Assembly (NCBI GenBank): GCA_947497145.1
Contig: CANMFQ010000010.1
Location: 124,001 to 188,000 of the forward strand
Length of the DNA stretch: 64,000 nt
Direction of reading: 5' to 3'
From: an uncultured Flavobacteriaceae bacterium
Lineage (GTDB): Bacteria > Bacteroidota > Bacteroidia > Flavobacteriales > Flavobacteriaceae
How positions within the stretch are numbered: the stretch's first letter is position 1; the number at the start of each line of letters is the position of its first letter. Under the pieces are notes generated by a model. The model saw only the letters and a program-made list of their open reading frames with translations. It was not told the origin of the DNA and did not search any database. The position numbers and the translations under genes were made by a program. Positions 29,697 to 37,933 of this stretch are shown piece by piece.

Positions 29697-29758
29697 TATA
29701 GCTATTAAATAATAAATTCAAATAAATAGTGTAAATTACTTAAAATCAATTATATAAT

Positions 29759-30013
29759 TTATTTATTCTTGATTTTAGCATCAATTATCTGTAAAGCATC
29801 TTTGACTGTTAAGAGCTTATCCATATCTTCATTTTCAAGAATGATATCAAAAGCATCCTCCACATCTAAAACAATATCTACCAAATTGGCTGAATTAATA
29901 TTGAGCTCATCAATAAAGTGGCTATCTTGAGTTACCTGATCAATGCTAACATCTTCTGGCAGGTATATTTTTATGATTTCGCGTAATTTTTGATACCGTA
30001 CTTCTTTATCCAT
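29759..30013 (-). CDS. Acyl carrier protein
   Basis: An 84-residue acidic helical protein of normal ACP length. The phosphopantetheine Ser is expected in ELNINSANLVD, where the usual DSL reads NSA. A helix LDVEDAFDI follows, like the acidic helix II that docks partner enzymes. It sits 82 bases downstream of a ketosynthase gene inside the type III PKS operon, so it is probably a dedicated carrier rather than the housekeeping AcpP. The Asp-to-Asn change before the Ser may limit which transferase loads it. Confidence 0.8.
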   Translation of the reverse strand: MDKEVRYQKLREIIKIYLPEDVSIDQVTQDSHFIDELNINSANLVDIVLDVEDAFDIILENEDMDKLLTVKDALQIIDAKIKNK

Positions 30014-30095
30014 ATCGTGAATTATCCTTTTAAAAACTCTTTAATTAAAACTTCAATAATAATCATATAGTTATTTTCAAATTAAATTTAACAAA

Positions 30096-31370
30096 CTAAT
30101 CGTTACAATCTTTAAAAATAACACAGGCATTTACATCACCAAAACCAAAACTAGCTTTGGCTATTATTTTAGGTGCATGTGGTATGGTTTGCTGGGGTAT
30201 TTTACTAGCAGCAACATAGTTTAAAATTTGTGGGTGGATATCCTCACAATTTACATTTCCAAACACCTGTCCTTTCTTCAGCTGTAGTACAGTGCCAACA
30301 CACTCAATACTCCCTGAAGCAGCCAAACAATGCCCCACAAGCCCCTTAAAAGAGTTTACATACGGGAAATCTTCTCCTTGCAATTCGAGGGCTTTGCTCC
30401 AGTTTTCAATCTCAAGAGGGTCTTTTGCAGTTGCAGTAAGGTGTCCGTTAATACTATCAATAGCTATGTTTTTAATTCCTGCATTTGCTACAGCCTGCCG
30501 AATACAGCGTTGAACAGCTTCGCTATTGGGTGCTGTCATGCTCCCTTCTCCACGTTGTCCTCCACTATTTACTGCGCCTCCTAATACTTCAGCATAGACA
30601 GGAGCATTGCGAGCTTTTGCACTTTCTAAAGATTCTAAAACCAATGCTCCTGCTCCACTACCGGGTACAAATCCCGCAGCTGTAGCACTCATGGGTCGAC
30701 TTGCTTTGGTAGGGTCTTGGTTATAATTACGCGGCAAAATACGCATGGCATCAAAACCACCCCAAACATAGGGGCCGCTATCACTGCAGCTACCCGTCAA
30801 AATACGCTCCGCCTTACCCGAAGCAATACGCTCATACGCCATTAAAACCCCTTCTGTACCGGTAGTGCAAGCTGATGAATTGGTAGTCACCTGATTGCCA
30901 CAACCTAAAATGCCTCCTAAATAAGCACTGATACCACTTGCCATGGTTTGCAAAACAGTAGTACTACCTAGGCGCCGTACCTGTTTATCATCAACCAAAT
31001 GAATAGATTCTCTTAATTTATCAATTCCTAAAATGCCTGTACCAAAAAGAATACCACTATCCCAATCTGGAGTTTCTTTTGAGGCAAATTCCAAACCGGC
31101 ATCTTGCCAAGCATCAACACCAGCAATCACCCCATAAACAATGCCGCTAGCATTTAAGCCTCGTAACTGCAAGGGAGTAAAATAATGACTTCTTAAATTG
31201 TCTTTCACTAAAGGCTCAGCAGCTATTTGGCATCCAAATTTAAGGGTTTCTAATTGTGGTTGAAAACGCACGCCACTCACCCCCGTTTGTAATGCCTTTG
31301 TAAAATTATGCAAACCTACCCCGTTAGGAGCGCAAACACCCAGACCAGTAATAACGACGCGTCTACCCAT
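30096..31370 (-). CDS. Beta-ketoacyl-ACP synthase (KAS II-like)
   Basis: The 424-residue protein has the thiolase-fold condensing-enzyme triad: C168 in SSACTTG, H310 in INGHLTAT and H347 in FKGLVGHCLAASG. The C-H-H set and length match FabF-type enzymes that elongate acyl-ACP with malonyl-ACP. It overlaps the dehydratase gene by eight bases, so the two are translationally coupled. Context suggests it builds the acyl chain that the type III PKS uses. It may have a chain-length preference different from the primary FabF. Confidence 0.85.
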   Translation of the reverse strand: MGRRVVITGLGVCAPNGVGLHNFTKALQTGVSGVRFQPQLETLKFGCQIAAEPLVKDNLRSHYFTPLQLRGLNASGIVYGVIAGVDAWQDAGLEFASKETPDWDSGILFGTGILGIDKLRESIHLVDDKQVRRLGSTTVLQTMASGISAYLGGILGCGNQVTTNSSACTTGTEGVLMAYERIASGKAERILTGSCSDSGPYVWGGFDAMRILPRNYNQDPTKASRPMSATAAGFVPGSGAGALVLESLESAKARNAPVYAEVLGGAVNSGGQRGEGSMTAPNSEAVQRCIRQAVANAGIKNIAIDSINGHLTATAKDPLEIENWSKALELQGEDFPYVNSFKGLVGHCLAASGSIECVGTVLQLKKGQVFGNVNCEDIHPQILNYVAASKIPQQTIPHAPKIIAKASFGFGDVNACVIFKDCND

Positions 31371-31812
31371 TTTTGTGCGATTTTATCATGCCAGCGATTA
31401 CACCTGTACAAACTACTTCATTAGAGGCATTATACATTTTTACCCTACATTTTAACTTATGAAACCGAAAATACAGCTTCTCAGAAACAACCCGTACTTT
31501 TTCATCAGGAAATACAGGTTTATAAAACTGCATTTCAGTGCTACTGAGTCCAATTTGTAGGTCTTTTACATCTGTTTGCTCCTGCATCATTAGAAATACA
31601 CCCAAACTAACCACGCCTATTTGAGCACAACATTCCGTTAAAATTACGCCAGGCGTTACTGTAAAATCTTTAAAATGCCCTGCGTAAAAACTCGCCTCTT
31701 TGCAAAAAGTATACACTCCTTCTGCTCCATTTGCATCCATATGTGTGAGTGCGTCTACAAACAGAAACGGCTTCTTATAAGGAAGTTGCGATATAATTTC
31801 GTTGTAATTCAT
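31363..31812 (-). CDS. FabZ-like 3-hydroxyacyl-ACP dehydratase
   Basis: The 149-residue hot-dog-fold protein has the FabZ pattern: YAGHFKDFTVTPGVILTE, with the catalytic His in GHF and the Glu in ILTE, and an LPYKKPFLFVD opening. It should dehydrate 3-hydroxyacyl-ACP. It lies six bases after the enoyl-reductase-like gene and overlaps the ketosynthase. Together with those genes and the ACP it forms most of a fatty-acid elongation cycle. Confidence 0.85.
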   Translation of the reverse strand: MNYNEIISQLPYKKPFLFVDALTHMDANGAEGVYTFCKEASFYAGHFKDFTVTPGVILTECCAQIGVVSLGVFLMMQEQTDVKDLQIGLSSTEMQFYKPVFPDEKVRVVSEKLYFRFHKLKCRVKMYNASNEVVCTGVIAGMIKSHKNG

Positions 31813-31818
31813 TTATTC

Positions 31819-32610
31819 TTATTGTAGGCTTTCGCCGCCATCTACTTTGATAACCGTACCCGTAATCCATTTTGCCTCATCTGTACTCAATAAATACACC
31901 ACATTAGCCACATCTTCAGGTGTTGTAAGTCTTTTATTAGGATTTCGAATAAGTGCATTTTTTTTCAACGATTTATTACCAGGAATCATCAAAAACGATT
32001 TTGTTTCAGTAATACCCGCTTGAATACAATTAGCCTTAATACCTATATGAGCAAATTCAAGAGCAATATTACGAATGAGCGCCTCTAATGCCACTTTAGC
32101 AACCGACACAGCACCATAATTCATCCATGCCTTTCTATTTCCTTCGCTTGTAAAGGCAACAATACGCGCATCAGAAGCAAATAATTTAGCTGTAACCAAA
32201 TCTTTAGTCCAATCATAAAGGCTCAACGCCATAGCTTCTAGGGTGATTTGAAAATCTTGTTGATTCAATGTTGGCTGGTTTTTTGATTGCATCGGTTTTA
32301 AACTACCTTTAGCAATACTATGCACAACGAGTTTAATTTTAATAGTATCACCCATGAATGACTGCATCTCTTGAATTATCAGCTTTCTTTTTTCCTTGTT
32401 TGTGGCATCAATATTAAATGTTTTTACACACACACCAAGCGTGCTTATTTCTTGAAAATCAGCCCTTATTTTGGGCAAATCAGCTCTTCTATCTCGGTGA
32501 ATAATAATTAAATTATAGTTATGCTTAGCCATTTTTACCGCAGTAGCCAAGCCTAGTCCGCTGCTTCCGCCCAATATTAGCACACAATCATTTTTACCCA
32601 CATCATTCAT
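31819..32610 (-). CDS. SDR oxidoreductase, FabI-like enoyl-ACP reductase
   Basis: The 263-residue Rossmann protein has an N-terminal GGSSGLG nucleotide motif, a VVHSIAKG segment like the LVHSIA of FabI, and Y165 followed by K172 (Y-x6-K) in NYGAVSVAKVALEA. The Y-x6-K spacing is that of FabI enoyl reductases, while classical ketoreductases have Y-x3-K. I therefore read it as an enoyl-ACP reductase completing the elongation cycle. A dedicated ketoreductase is not present in the operon and would have to come from primary metabolism. Annotating it simply as an SDR would also be fair. Confidence 0.7.
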   Translation of the reverse strand: MNDVGKNDCVLILGGSSGLGLATAVKMAKHNYNLIIIHRDRRADLPKIRADFQEISTLGVCVKTFNIDATNKEKRKLIIQEMQSFMGDTIKIKLVVHSIAKGSLKPMQSKNQPTLNQQDFQITLEAMALSLYDWTKDLVTAKLFASDARIVAFTSEGNRKAWMNYGAVSVAKVALEALIRNIALEFAHIGIKANCIQAGITETKSFLMIPGNKSLKKNALIRNPNKRLTTPEDVANVVYLLSTDEAKWITGTVIKVDGGESLQ

Positions 32611-32716
32611 AAAACCCTCTTTTTAACCCGTTTTAAGCTTCAATTCAAAATTCAAATACATCATTTGGGCATAAACTGTTTTAATTTTAGCTGCATTAAA
32701 ACTCGGAGGGACAAAA

Positions 32717-33772
32717 TCACCATTCTAACAAAACACGTTGTGCAGAAAAACCAGGACCAAAACTTAGCACCAAGCCCTGTTCACCTTCTTTTATGTCTTT
32801 CTCTAAAAAACGCTCTAACACATATAACACCGTTGCACTACTCATATTTCCGTAGGCGCGCAAAACCTCTCGGGTATCATCAATATTTTTTCCTAAGGTA
32901 CCAAATAAAGCTTCAACTGTTTGTACAATTTTACGACCTCCAGGATGAAAAATCAAATGGTCTACCTTTTCTATGGTGCTTCCATAGCGCTCTAAAAACG
33001 GATGTACAATCTGTGGAAAATGAGCAGCAATGGTTTCTGGCACACTAGGATCAAGAATCATCTTTAAACCCGTATTGGTAACACCAAACCCCATTAAGTG
33101 GGTAGCATCAGTAAAATGATACATCTCCTCTCCTATTATTTTAGGGCCAGTAGCCGCTGCTTCAGAAGACAGTAGCACACAGGCAGCACCATCACCAAAA
33201 ATGGCTGCACTTACCATATTAGCCATTGAATAATCATTTAACTGAAAGGTTGCTGTTGGGCTCTCTACAGCAACTACTGCGACACGCTTTTCAGGATTAG
33301 AGCGTAAAAAGTTTTTGGCATATATTAAGCCCGAAACTCCAGCCGCACAACCCATTTCTGTTACTGGTAAACGCACCACATCTTGTTTTAAGCCCAAATC
33401 ATTTATAAGATAGGCATCCAAAGAAGGTATCATAATGCCAGTGCAACTAACCGTTATGATATAATCTAAAGAATCTGCTTGCCATCCGCTCTGGTCTAGG
33501 GCTTTTTTCAAGACTTCTTTACCTAGTTTTTTAACCTCACGCACATAAATAGCATTTTTCTCTTCAAAAGAAGTTGCTGTAAATACCTCTTCAATATTCA
33601 TAATGCCGTAGCGCTTGTCTACCGCAGCTCCTTCAAATATTTTGATGACCTTTCTGCGAAAGCGGTCATCTTCATTGGCCAGCCATTGGTCTAAAAAAGG
33701 TATTATTTCCTGCGTAGTACGGCAATACGGCGGCAGTACTTTAGTGGCGGCAACTATTCGTGTTTCATTCAT
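32717..33772 (-). CDS. Type III polyketide synthase (chalcone/stilbene synthase family)
   Basis: A 351-residue protein of standard type III PKS length with the Cys-His-Asn triad: C142 in TEMGCAAGVSG, H276 in LIFHPGGR and N309 in RAYGNMSSAT. The LSFGPGFSAQ near the C-terminus is also diagnostic. These enzymes condense an acyl starter with malonyl-CoA and cyclise it to resorcinols, resorcylic acids or pyrones. It is followed by a FAS-II-like module and preceded, 10 bases upstream, by a methyltransferase. A long-chain acyl starter and a phenolic-lipid or pyrone product are inferred. Confidence 0.92.
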   Translation of the reverse strand: MNETRIVAATKVLPPYCRTTQEIIPFLDQWLANEDDRFRRKVIKIFEGAAVDKRYGIMNIEEVFTATSFEEKNAIYVREVKKLGKEVLKKALDQSGWQADSLDYIITVSCTGIMIPSLDAYLINDLGLKQDVVRLPVTEMGCAAGVSGLIYAKNFLRSNPEKRVAVVAVESPTATFQLNDYSMANMVSAAIFGDGAACVLLSSEAAATGPKIIGEEMYHFTDATHLMGFGVTNTGLKMILDPSVPETIAAHFPQIVHPFLERYGSTIEKVDHLIFHPGGRKIVQTVEALFGTLGKNIDDTREVLRAYGNMSSATVLYVLERFLEKDIKEGEQGLVLSFGPGFSAQRVLLEW

Positions 33773-33782
33773 ATTGTTTACT

Positions 33783-34496
33783 TCATCTATTTGACTTTAC
33801 TACCCACAGGTAGCGAAAAGCCCATTTCCATTGAATAGTATGACTGGCCTGAGGCAGCCATTTTGAATACTGAACTAAATCTGATTTAATAAAACTACGT
33901 TTAATTGAAATTAATCCATCTATTTTTGCAGTTTTAGTTTTAATAAAAAACAGACTAAAGAGCATATAAAGATAATAAGCCCATACACTTCGATGCAAAT
34001 CGTTAATTATAAACCCAATACTTGCCAATTGGTTAAATTTTTTGAGAAATACACCTAATTCTGCATCTTTAAAATGATGCATAGTAAGCGTACTTACCAC
34101 TATATCTGCATTAAAATCAGCTGCTTTAAGATCTAAAATATCCGCTTGTACATACTCAATCTCATCATATTCGCTAGACGCTTCTTGCGCTAATTGCAAA
34201 ATATCTTTGCTTAAATCAATACCAATACAACGTAGGTTAATGGTTTGATTTCGAAAGTAATTAGCAATGGCGCGCAACATGGCTCCATCTCCGCACCCCA
34301 TATCAATGATCGTATATTGTTCTTGAGGGTATTCGCGCATTAATTTTGTTATAGCCTTTATGGTTATGTTGCTACCCCCTAAAATGGCATTTACATTATT
34401 AATATCGTTAAAAAGCAAACGCAAATCATTTAAATCTCCTTTAAAATCATCCATTAGCTCAGCTTCTTCGCTTCTTTTCGACACATCTACTAACAT
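33783..34496 (-). CDS. SAM-dependent methyltransferase
   Basis: The 237-residue protein has a class I methyltransferase fold. Motif I is IDMGCGDGAMLRA and the acidic loop is IGIDLSKDIL. It overlaps the FAD oxidoreductase stop by seven bases and ends 10 bases before the PKS, so it is probably a tailoring enzyme that methylates the polyketide product on oxygen or carbon. Methyltransferases beside type III PKS genes are known in other bacteria (for example the srs and bps loci); the reaction here is inferred. Confidence 0.8.
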   Translation of the reverse strand: MLVDVSKRSEEAELMDDFKGDLNDLRLLFNDINNVNAILGGSNITIKAITKLMREYPQEQYTIIDMGCGDGAMLRAIANYFRNQTINLRCIGIDLSKDILQLAQEASSEYDEIEYVQADILDLKAADFNADIVVSTLTMHHFKDAELGVFLKKFNQLASIGFIINDLHRSVWAYYLYMLFSLFFIKTKTAKIDGLISIKRSFIKSDLVQYSKWLPQASHTIQWKWAFRYLWVVKSNR

Positions 34497-35617
34497 GCTA
34501 TGGGTTTTCCGTGAGTAGTTTTTATCAATGTACCTAATAAAAAGGGCGAAATTGTAGCCGTTTTAATAGCAAGTTCGGATAATTTCTCATTTAAAAGCAG
34601 CGACTGTAGTTGCCTTCCCATCCATAAACGCCGCCCAAATGTTTGCCGCCATTGCAATGCATACGCTGTTTCTAATTTGGTACGACTGTAATCCTTATCG
34701 TTCAAATACTTGTGAATACCTGCTGCTGCTATTTTAGCCGAATGTATTGCCATAGCCATACCATTACCGCAAAGCGGATGAATTAAACCCGCAGTATCAC
34801 CACACATAATCATATGGTTTTCTACCGCTTTTTTAGGCGCAAAAGAAATTTGAGCAATGGTCAAAGGAGTATCAAAAACTGGGCTAGCCTTTTCAAGAAA
34901 ACGATGTAGAAATGGATTTTTAGCCACAATATTCGCATTGAAATCTTCAATGCTTTTTTCTTTTTGAAAACTGCTATATGCTGTTAGGTAGCAAAAATTT
35001 ACAGTTCCTTTTTCTGTTTTTGATAAACCGCCATACCCACCTTTAAAGTTATGAAGGGCTACTTTGTTTTCTGGAAATGATTCGTATTCATAATGTGATT
35101 TTACCGCCAGCCAGGCTGATTTTTCGTTAATAAAATTGCGGTTTAGCTTCTTATCTAAACTACTACGCTTACCATAAGCACCAATTACAACCCTTGAAGT
35201 ATAACTTAAATTAGATTCAGTAACTACTTTAAAATCATCGTTTATAAAAGAAACGGATGCGACTGCTTCAAACTCAAAATTAACACCATTCTCCATTGCT
35301 TTTTGGTACAGCAAATTATCAAAAGCGTAGCGACTAATACCTATACCGCCTAATGCTAGTTTAGTGCTTGTAGATTGCCCAGAAGCCGTGCTTAATTGAA
35401 AGGTATTAATTTGCACCGCACCCATAGTGTTTAACTCAACACCAAGTGATTTTAAATACGGAAGAATTTCATTAGAAACATATTCTCCACACACCTTATG
35501 ATGAGGATAGGCCTTTTTCTCAAGAACCAAAACCTTGTGTTTTTCTTGAGATAAATGAATGGCAACCGTTAAACCCGCCAAACCACCACCAACAATAATG
35601 ACATCATAATGTTTCAC
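34490..35617 (-). CDS. FAD-dependent oxidoreductase, geranylgeranyl-reductase/monooxygenase type
   Basis: From a GTG at 35615-35617 the product is about 375 residues and begins VKHYDVIIVGGGLAG, the dinucleotide-binding motif at the usual place. A longer frame from a TTG at 35668 adds 17 unlikely residues. The HHKVCGEYVS segment and CGDTAGLIHPLCGNGMA near 300 are FAD-contact features of the geranylgeranyl-reductase/halogenase/hydroxylase group. It is the first gene of the biosynthetic operon. Hydroxylation or oxidation of the polyketide ring to a quinone is plausible; reduction of double bonds is the alternative. Confidence 0.8.
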   Translation of the reverse strand: MKHYDVIIVGGGLAGLTVAIHLSQEKHKVLVLEKKAYPHHKVCGEYVSNEILPYLKSLGVELNTMGAVQINTFQLSTASGQSTSTKLALGGIGISRYAFDNLLYQKAMENGVNFEFEAVASVSFINDDFKVVTESNLSYTSRVVIGAYGKRSSLDKKLNRNFINEKSAWLAVKSHYEYESFPENKVALHNFKGGYGGLSKTEKGTVNFCYLTAYSSFQKEKSIEDFNANIVAKNPFLHRFLEKASPVFDTPLTIAQISFAPKKAVENHMIMCGDTAGLIHPLCGNGMAMAIHSAKIAAAGIHKYLNDKDYSRTKLETAYALQWRQTFGRRLWMGRQLQSLLLNEKLSELAIKTATISPFLLGTLIKTTHGKPIAC

Positions 35618-35808
35618 GGGTGAAAGATAGGAATTAAACCTAAACCATATGATAAAACCTACTATCAATTAATATTAATCCTACAGTGGAATTATGGCTG
35701 GTTTATGTAGAGGATTAAAGGTAAACAGATAAAAAGTCTTTTTTAGGAATTACATACAACTTATAATAAGAATATGATTTTCATCTAAGACAAGTTGGGA
35801 AGGTTATT

Positions 35809-36198
35809 CTAAAACTCAAAACCTTTAATAGGGGAAGAAACATCAACTAAAGCCCCATTAGGGTCTTTCAACAATAACCGCCTTTGCCCGTAAAACGTGT
35901 CTTTAGGTTCACTTATGATTTCAAATTTCTCCAATGTCGCAATTTTAAATACTTCGTCTGCATCATCTACTACAAACGTAACATAAAACCCTTGTGGGTT
36001 GTTTTGAAAATCACTCGGTACTATTTCACTTGTTCTGCTAATTATTCCTAATTCCAGCTTTTTGTCTTTAGCGATTAGGTGAACAAACCAATCAGTATCA
36101 AACTCGACCTTAAAATCGAACAGTTTGGTGTAAAAATCTCGACTTTCTGCTAAATTATCCGAACAAATATTGGTCATTAACCGATTGATTGTACTCAT
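35809..36198 (-). CDS. VOC family protein (glyoxalase-like fold)
   Basis: The 129-residue single-domain protein starts INRLMTNICSDNLAESRDFY and ends near LLLKDPNGALVDVSSP, with the two beta-alpha-beta-beta-beta modules of the vicinal oxygen chelate fold. Members include glyoxalases, dioxygenases and antibiotic-binding proteins. It is upstream of the PKS operon on the same strand but separated by about 190 bases, so linkage is uncertain. Substrate unknown. Confidence 0.75.
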   Translation of the reverse strand: MSTINRLMTNICSDNLAESRDFYTKLFDFKVEFDTDWFVHLIAKDKKLELGIISRTSEIVPSDFQNNPQGFYVTFVVDDADEVFKIATLEKFEIISEPKDTFYGQRRLLLKDPNGALVDVSSPIKGFEF

Positions 36199-36354
36199 TA
36201 TTTTCTTTTAGTTAGGCTGACTGTTGTTTTATAAAAATACAACAAAAACACCTTTTAAACGGAACATAGTGGCTATAAAAATTTCAATTACCTACAAACA
36301 CTAGCTGTTGTTGTTTTGTCGCTCCTATCTAAAGCTAAATTCTTGAATGGTTAC

Positions 36355-36382
36355 CAGTAAAAAACCACCGTTAAAAACGGTG
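36355..36382 (-). terminator. Rho-independent terminator at the end of the IS remnant
   Basis: An 8-bp perfect stem CCACCGTT/AACGGTGG with a 3-base loop. On the minus strand it is followed by a T run. It lies downstream of the transposase fragment, as terminator-like hairpins do in IS200-type elements. Confidence 0.6.
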
Positions 36383-36399
36383 GCTTTGGTTTTCAGATT

Positions 36400-36412
36400 A
36401 GACCCAAAGGGT
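36400..36412. repeat. Short hairpin near the IS remnant's end
   Basis: GACCC-AAA-GGGTC, a 5-bp stem with a 3-base loop. Subterminal hairpins of this kind are what IS200/IS605 transposases recognise; here it lies about 30 bases from the fragment's stop codon. Confidence 0.4.
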
Positions 36413-36444
36413 CATAACACTCATTTCAAATCATGATGCTCCTG

Positions 36445-36657
36445 TTATTTTACATATCGTCTTATCATAACTTCATCTAAGCCTACTGTGCTTACAAAAT
36501 AACCTCTTGACCAAAACTGATTGCCCCAGTAAGGTTTCTGCTTTAAATTCGGATATGTCTTGAAAAGTTTGATCGCCATGTTTCCTTTCAAAATACCCAT
36601 GTACTCTAAAATAGAAACTCCTTTGATTCTTTTACTAAATTTTTCAGTACTAAATTG
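36445..36657 (-). pseudogene. IS200/IS605-family transposase (TnpA) C-terminal fragment
   Basis: On the minus strand about 70 codons read as the C-terminal half of TnpA: ILEYMGILKGNMAIKLFKTY, then YWGNQFWSRGYFVSTVGLD, then the end RRYVK. GYFVSTVG carries the Tyr helix region of this single-strand transposase family. An in-frame stop precedes it, and the N-terminal half with the HUH motif is missing, so it is dead. Intact relatives are about 140-150 residues. Confidence 0.8.
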
Positions 36658-36707
36658 TCATATTTAAAAGACTTTGGTAACTAAAATAGTAGAGACACCT
36701 CTTAACC

Positions 36708-37214
36708 ATGAAAAAAGAACAGGAAACTATATTTCTACGTGCACTAGAAAACCATCGGGAAAAACTATTTAGAATTTGTTCTATCTATGCTAAAGATGAT
36801 CAAGACGCTAGAGACCTTTTTCAAGAAGTTTTGGTTCATATTTGGAGTTCTATGAACTCATTTAAAGCGAAGTCGTCTATTGGAACTTGGATGTTTAGAA
36901 TTACTTTAAATGTTTGTCTTCGTTTTAAATCCAAGGATACTAAGAACCAAAATAGGTTCATAAGATTAGATAGTATCACCATTGCCAATTTTGAATATGA
37001 AGAAAATAGAGAAGGTGAAAATGAAAAACTTAATGGTTTGAGAAAGTGTGTTAAAGAATTAAATGAAGCGGATAAGGCTATTGTCGCACTTTACTTAGAA
37101 GGGTTAGCTTACAAAGAAATTTCAAGTGTTCTAGGATTATCTGAAAACCACATAGCAGTAAAAATCAAGCGAATCAAAACAAAATTGTTGAATTGTATAA
37201 ATAAAACCTTATGA
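36708..37214 (+). CDS. RNA polymerase sigma factor, ECF type
   Basis: A 168-residue protein of ECF length. Region 2 shows DDQDARDLFQEVLVHIW and a core-binding WMFRITLNVCLR stretch. Region 4 near the C-terminus (ALYLEGLAYKEISSVLGLSE) is the helix-turn-helix that reads the -35 element. The stop overlaps the next start (ATGA), so the following membrane protein is probably its partner or regulator. It follows the dead IS element but looks intact. Confidence 0.85.
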   Translation: MKKEQETIFLRALENHREKLFRICSIYAKDDQDARDLFQEVLVHIWSSMNSFKAKSSIGTWMFRITLNVCLRFKSKDTKNQNRFIRLDSITIANFEYEENREGENEKLNGLRKCVKELNEADKAIVALYLEGLAYKEISSVLGLSENHIAVKIKRIKTKLLNCINKTL

Positions 37215-37798
37215 TAGAAGATGAATTAATTAAAATTTGGCAATCATCTAGCAATCAAGAACGTGTAAAGTTTGAGAAATCTAAATTGATGATTGAATTA
37301 CAATCAAGTTTGGGTCGTTTACATCGTTGGTGGAAATATATAGCACTTTTTGAGATGGCATTGGCAATATTTGGGATTTTAGTAGGTGTTTTTGTTATAT
37401 TCAAAATTCCTTTTGTAATAGTAAAAACAGGGATAGTACTGATAATAGTTTTAGCTATTTATTTGATAATCCAATACAACGGTGTTAACAGCTATAAGCC
37501 AAGCGACTTAGAGGACAGTTATCTTAATTATCTAAAAAAGAACAGGCAATATCTTAAAGCACAAAAGAAGTTCCTTAAAACTTATGTGTATTGGGGAATT
37601 TTACCAGTTTATCCTATAATGCTATTGTTTAACATTGGTCTTTGGGAGAAGGTTCCAGTACATTTTATACTTACAATCAATTTAGCTACAATTGCAATAG
37701 GGATTTATGGATATTTTTTAAATAATAAAAGAGTAAAAAATGAAATTAACCCCCGAATTAAGAGGATTGATAAAGCGATAGAAAGTTTGAGGGAATAG
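37211..37798 (+). CDS. Membrane protein coupled to the ECF sigma factor
   Basis: The 195-residue protein has a cytoplasmic N-terminal helix (about 1-40), two hydrophobic segments near 44-90 and two more near 125-165. It overlaps the sigma gene by four bases. Anti-sigma factors are commonly encoded in this position, but I see no zinc-binding anti-sigma motif, so the regulatory role is inferred from coupling alone. Confidence 0.65.
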   Translation: MIEDELIKIWQSSSNQERVKFEKSKLMIELQSSLGRLHRWWKYIALFEMALAIFGILVGVFVIFKIPFVIVKTGIVLIIVLAIYLIIQYNGVNSYKPSDLEDSYLNYLKKNRQYLKAQKKFLKTYVYWGILPVYPIMLLFNIGLWEKVPVHFILTINLATIAIGIYGYFLNNKRVKNEINPRIKRIDKAIESLRE

Positions 37799-37933
37799 CT
37801 TAAAACAGTGCCTTCATATCTCCTCATAGCATACGGCAATACTAAAAAATACCCATATGGGATATGTAGACTGAGAAAAAGATAGCGCTACCATTCGTCC
37901 ATATTAAGATAAAACCACCTATACCAAAACCAA

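Larger units (their letters stand above)
36199..36707. other. Intergenic region holding an IS200/IS605 remnant
   Basis: The 509-base gap contains the truncated transposase at 36445-36657 and two hairpins next to its 3' side (listed separately). The rest, toward the sigma factor gene, shows no further coding signal. Confidence 0.6.

Noticed and set aside
35618-35668. Longer start (TTG at 35668) for the FAD oxidoreductase
   Set aside because: Adds 17 residues before the FAD motif; GTG at 35617 places the motif at the usual N-terminal position.
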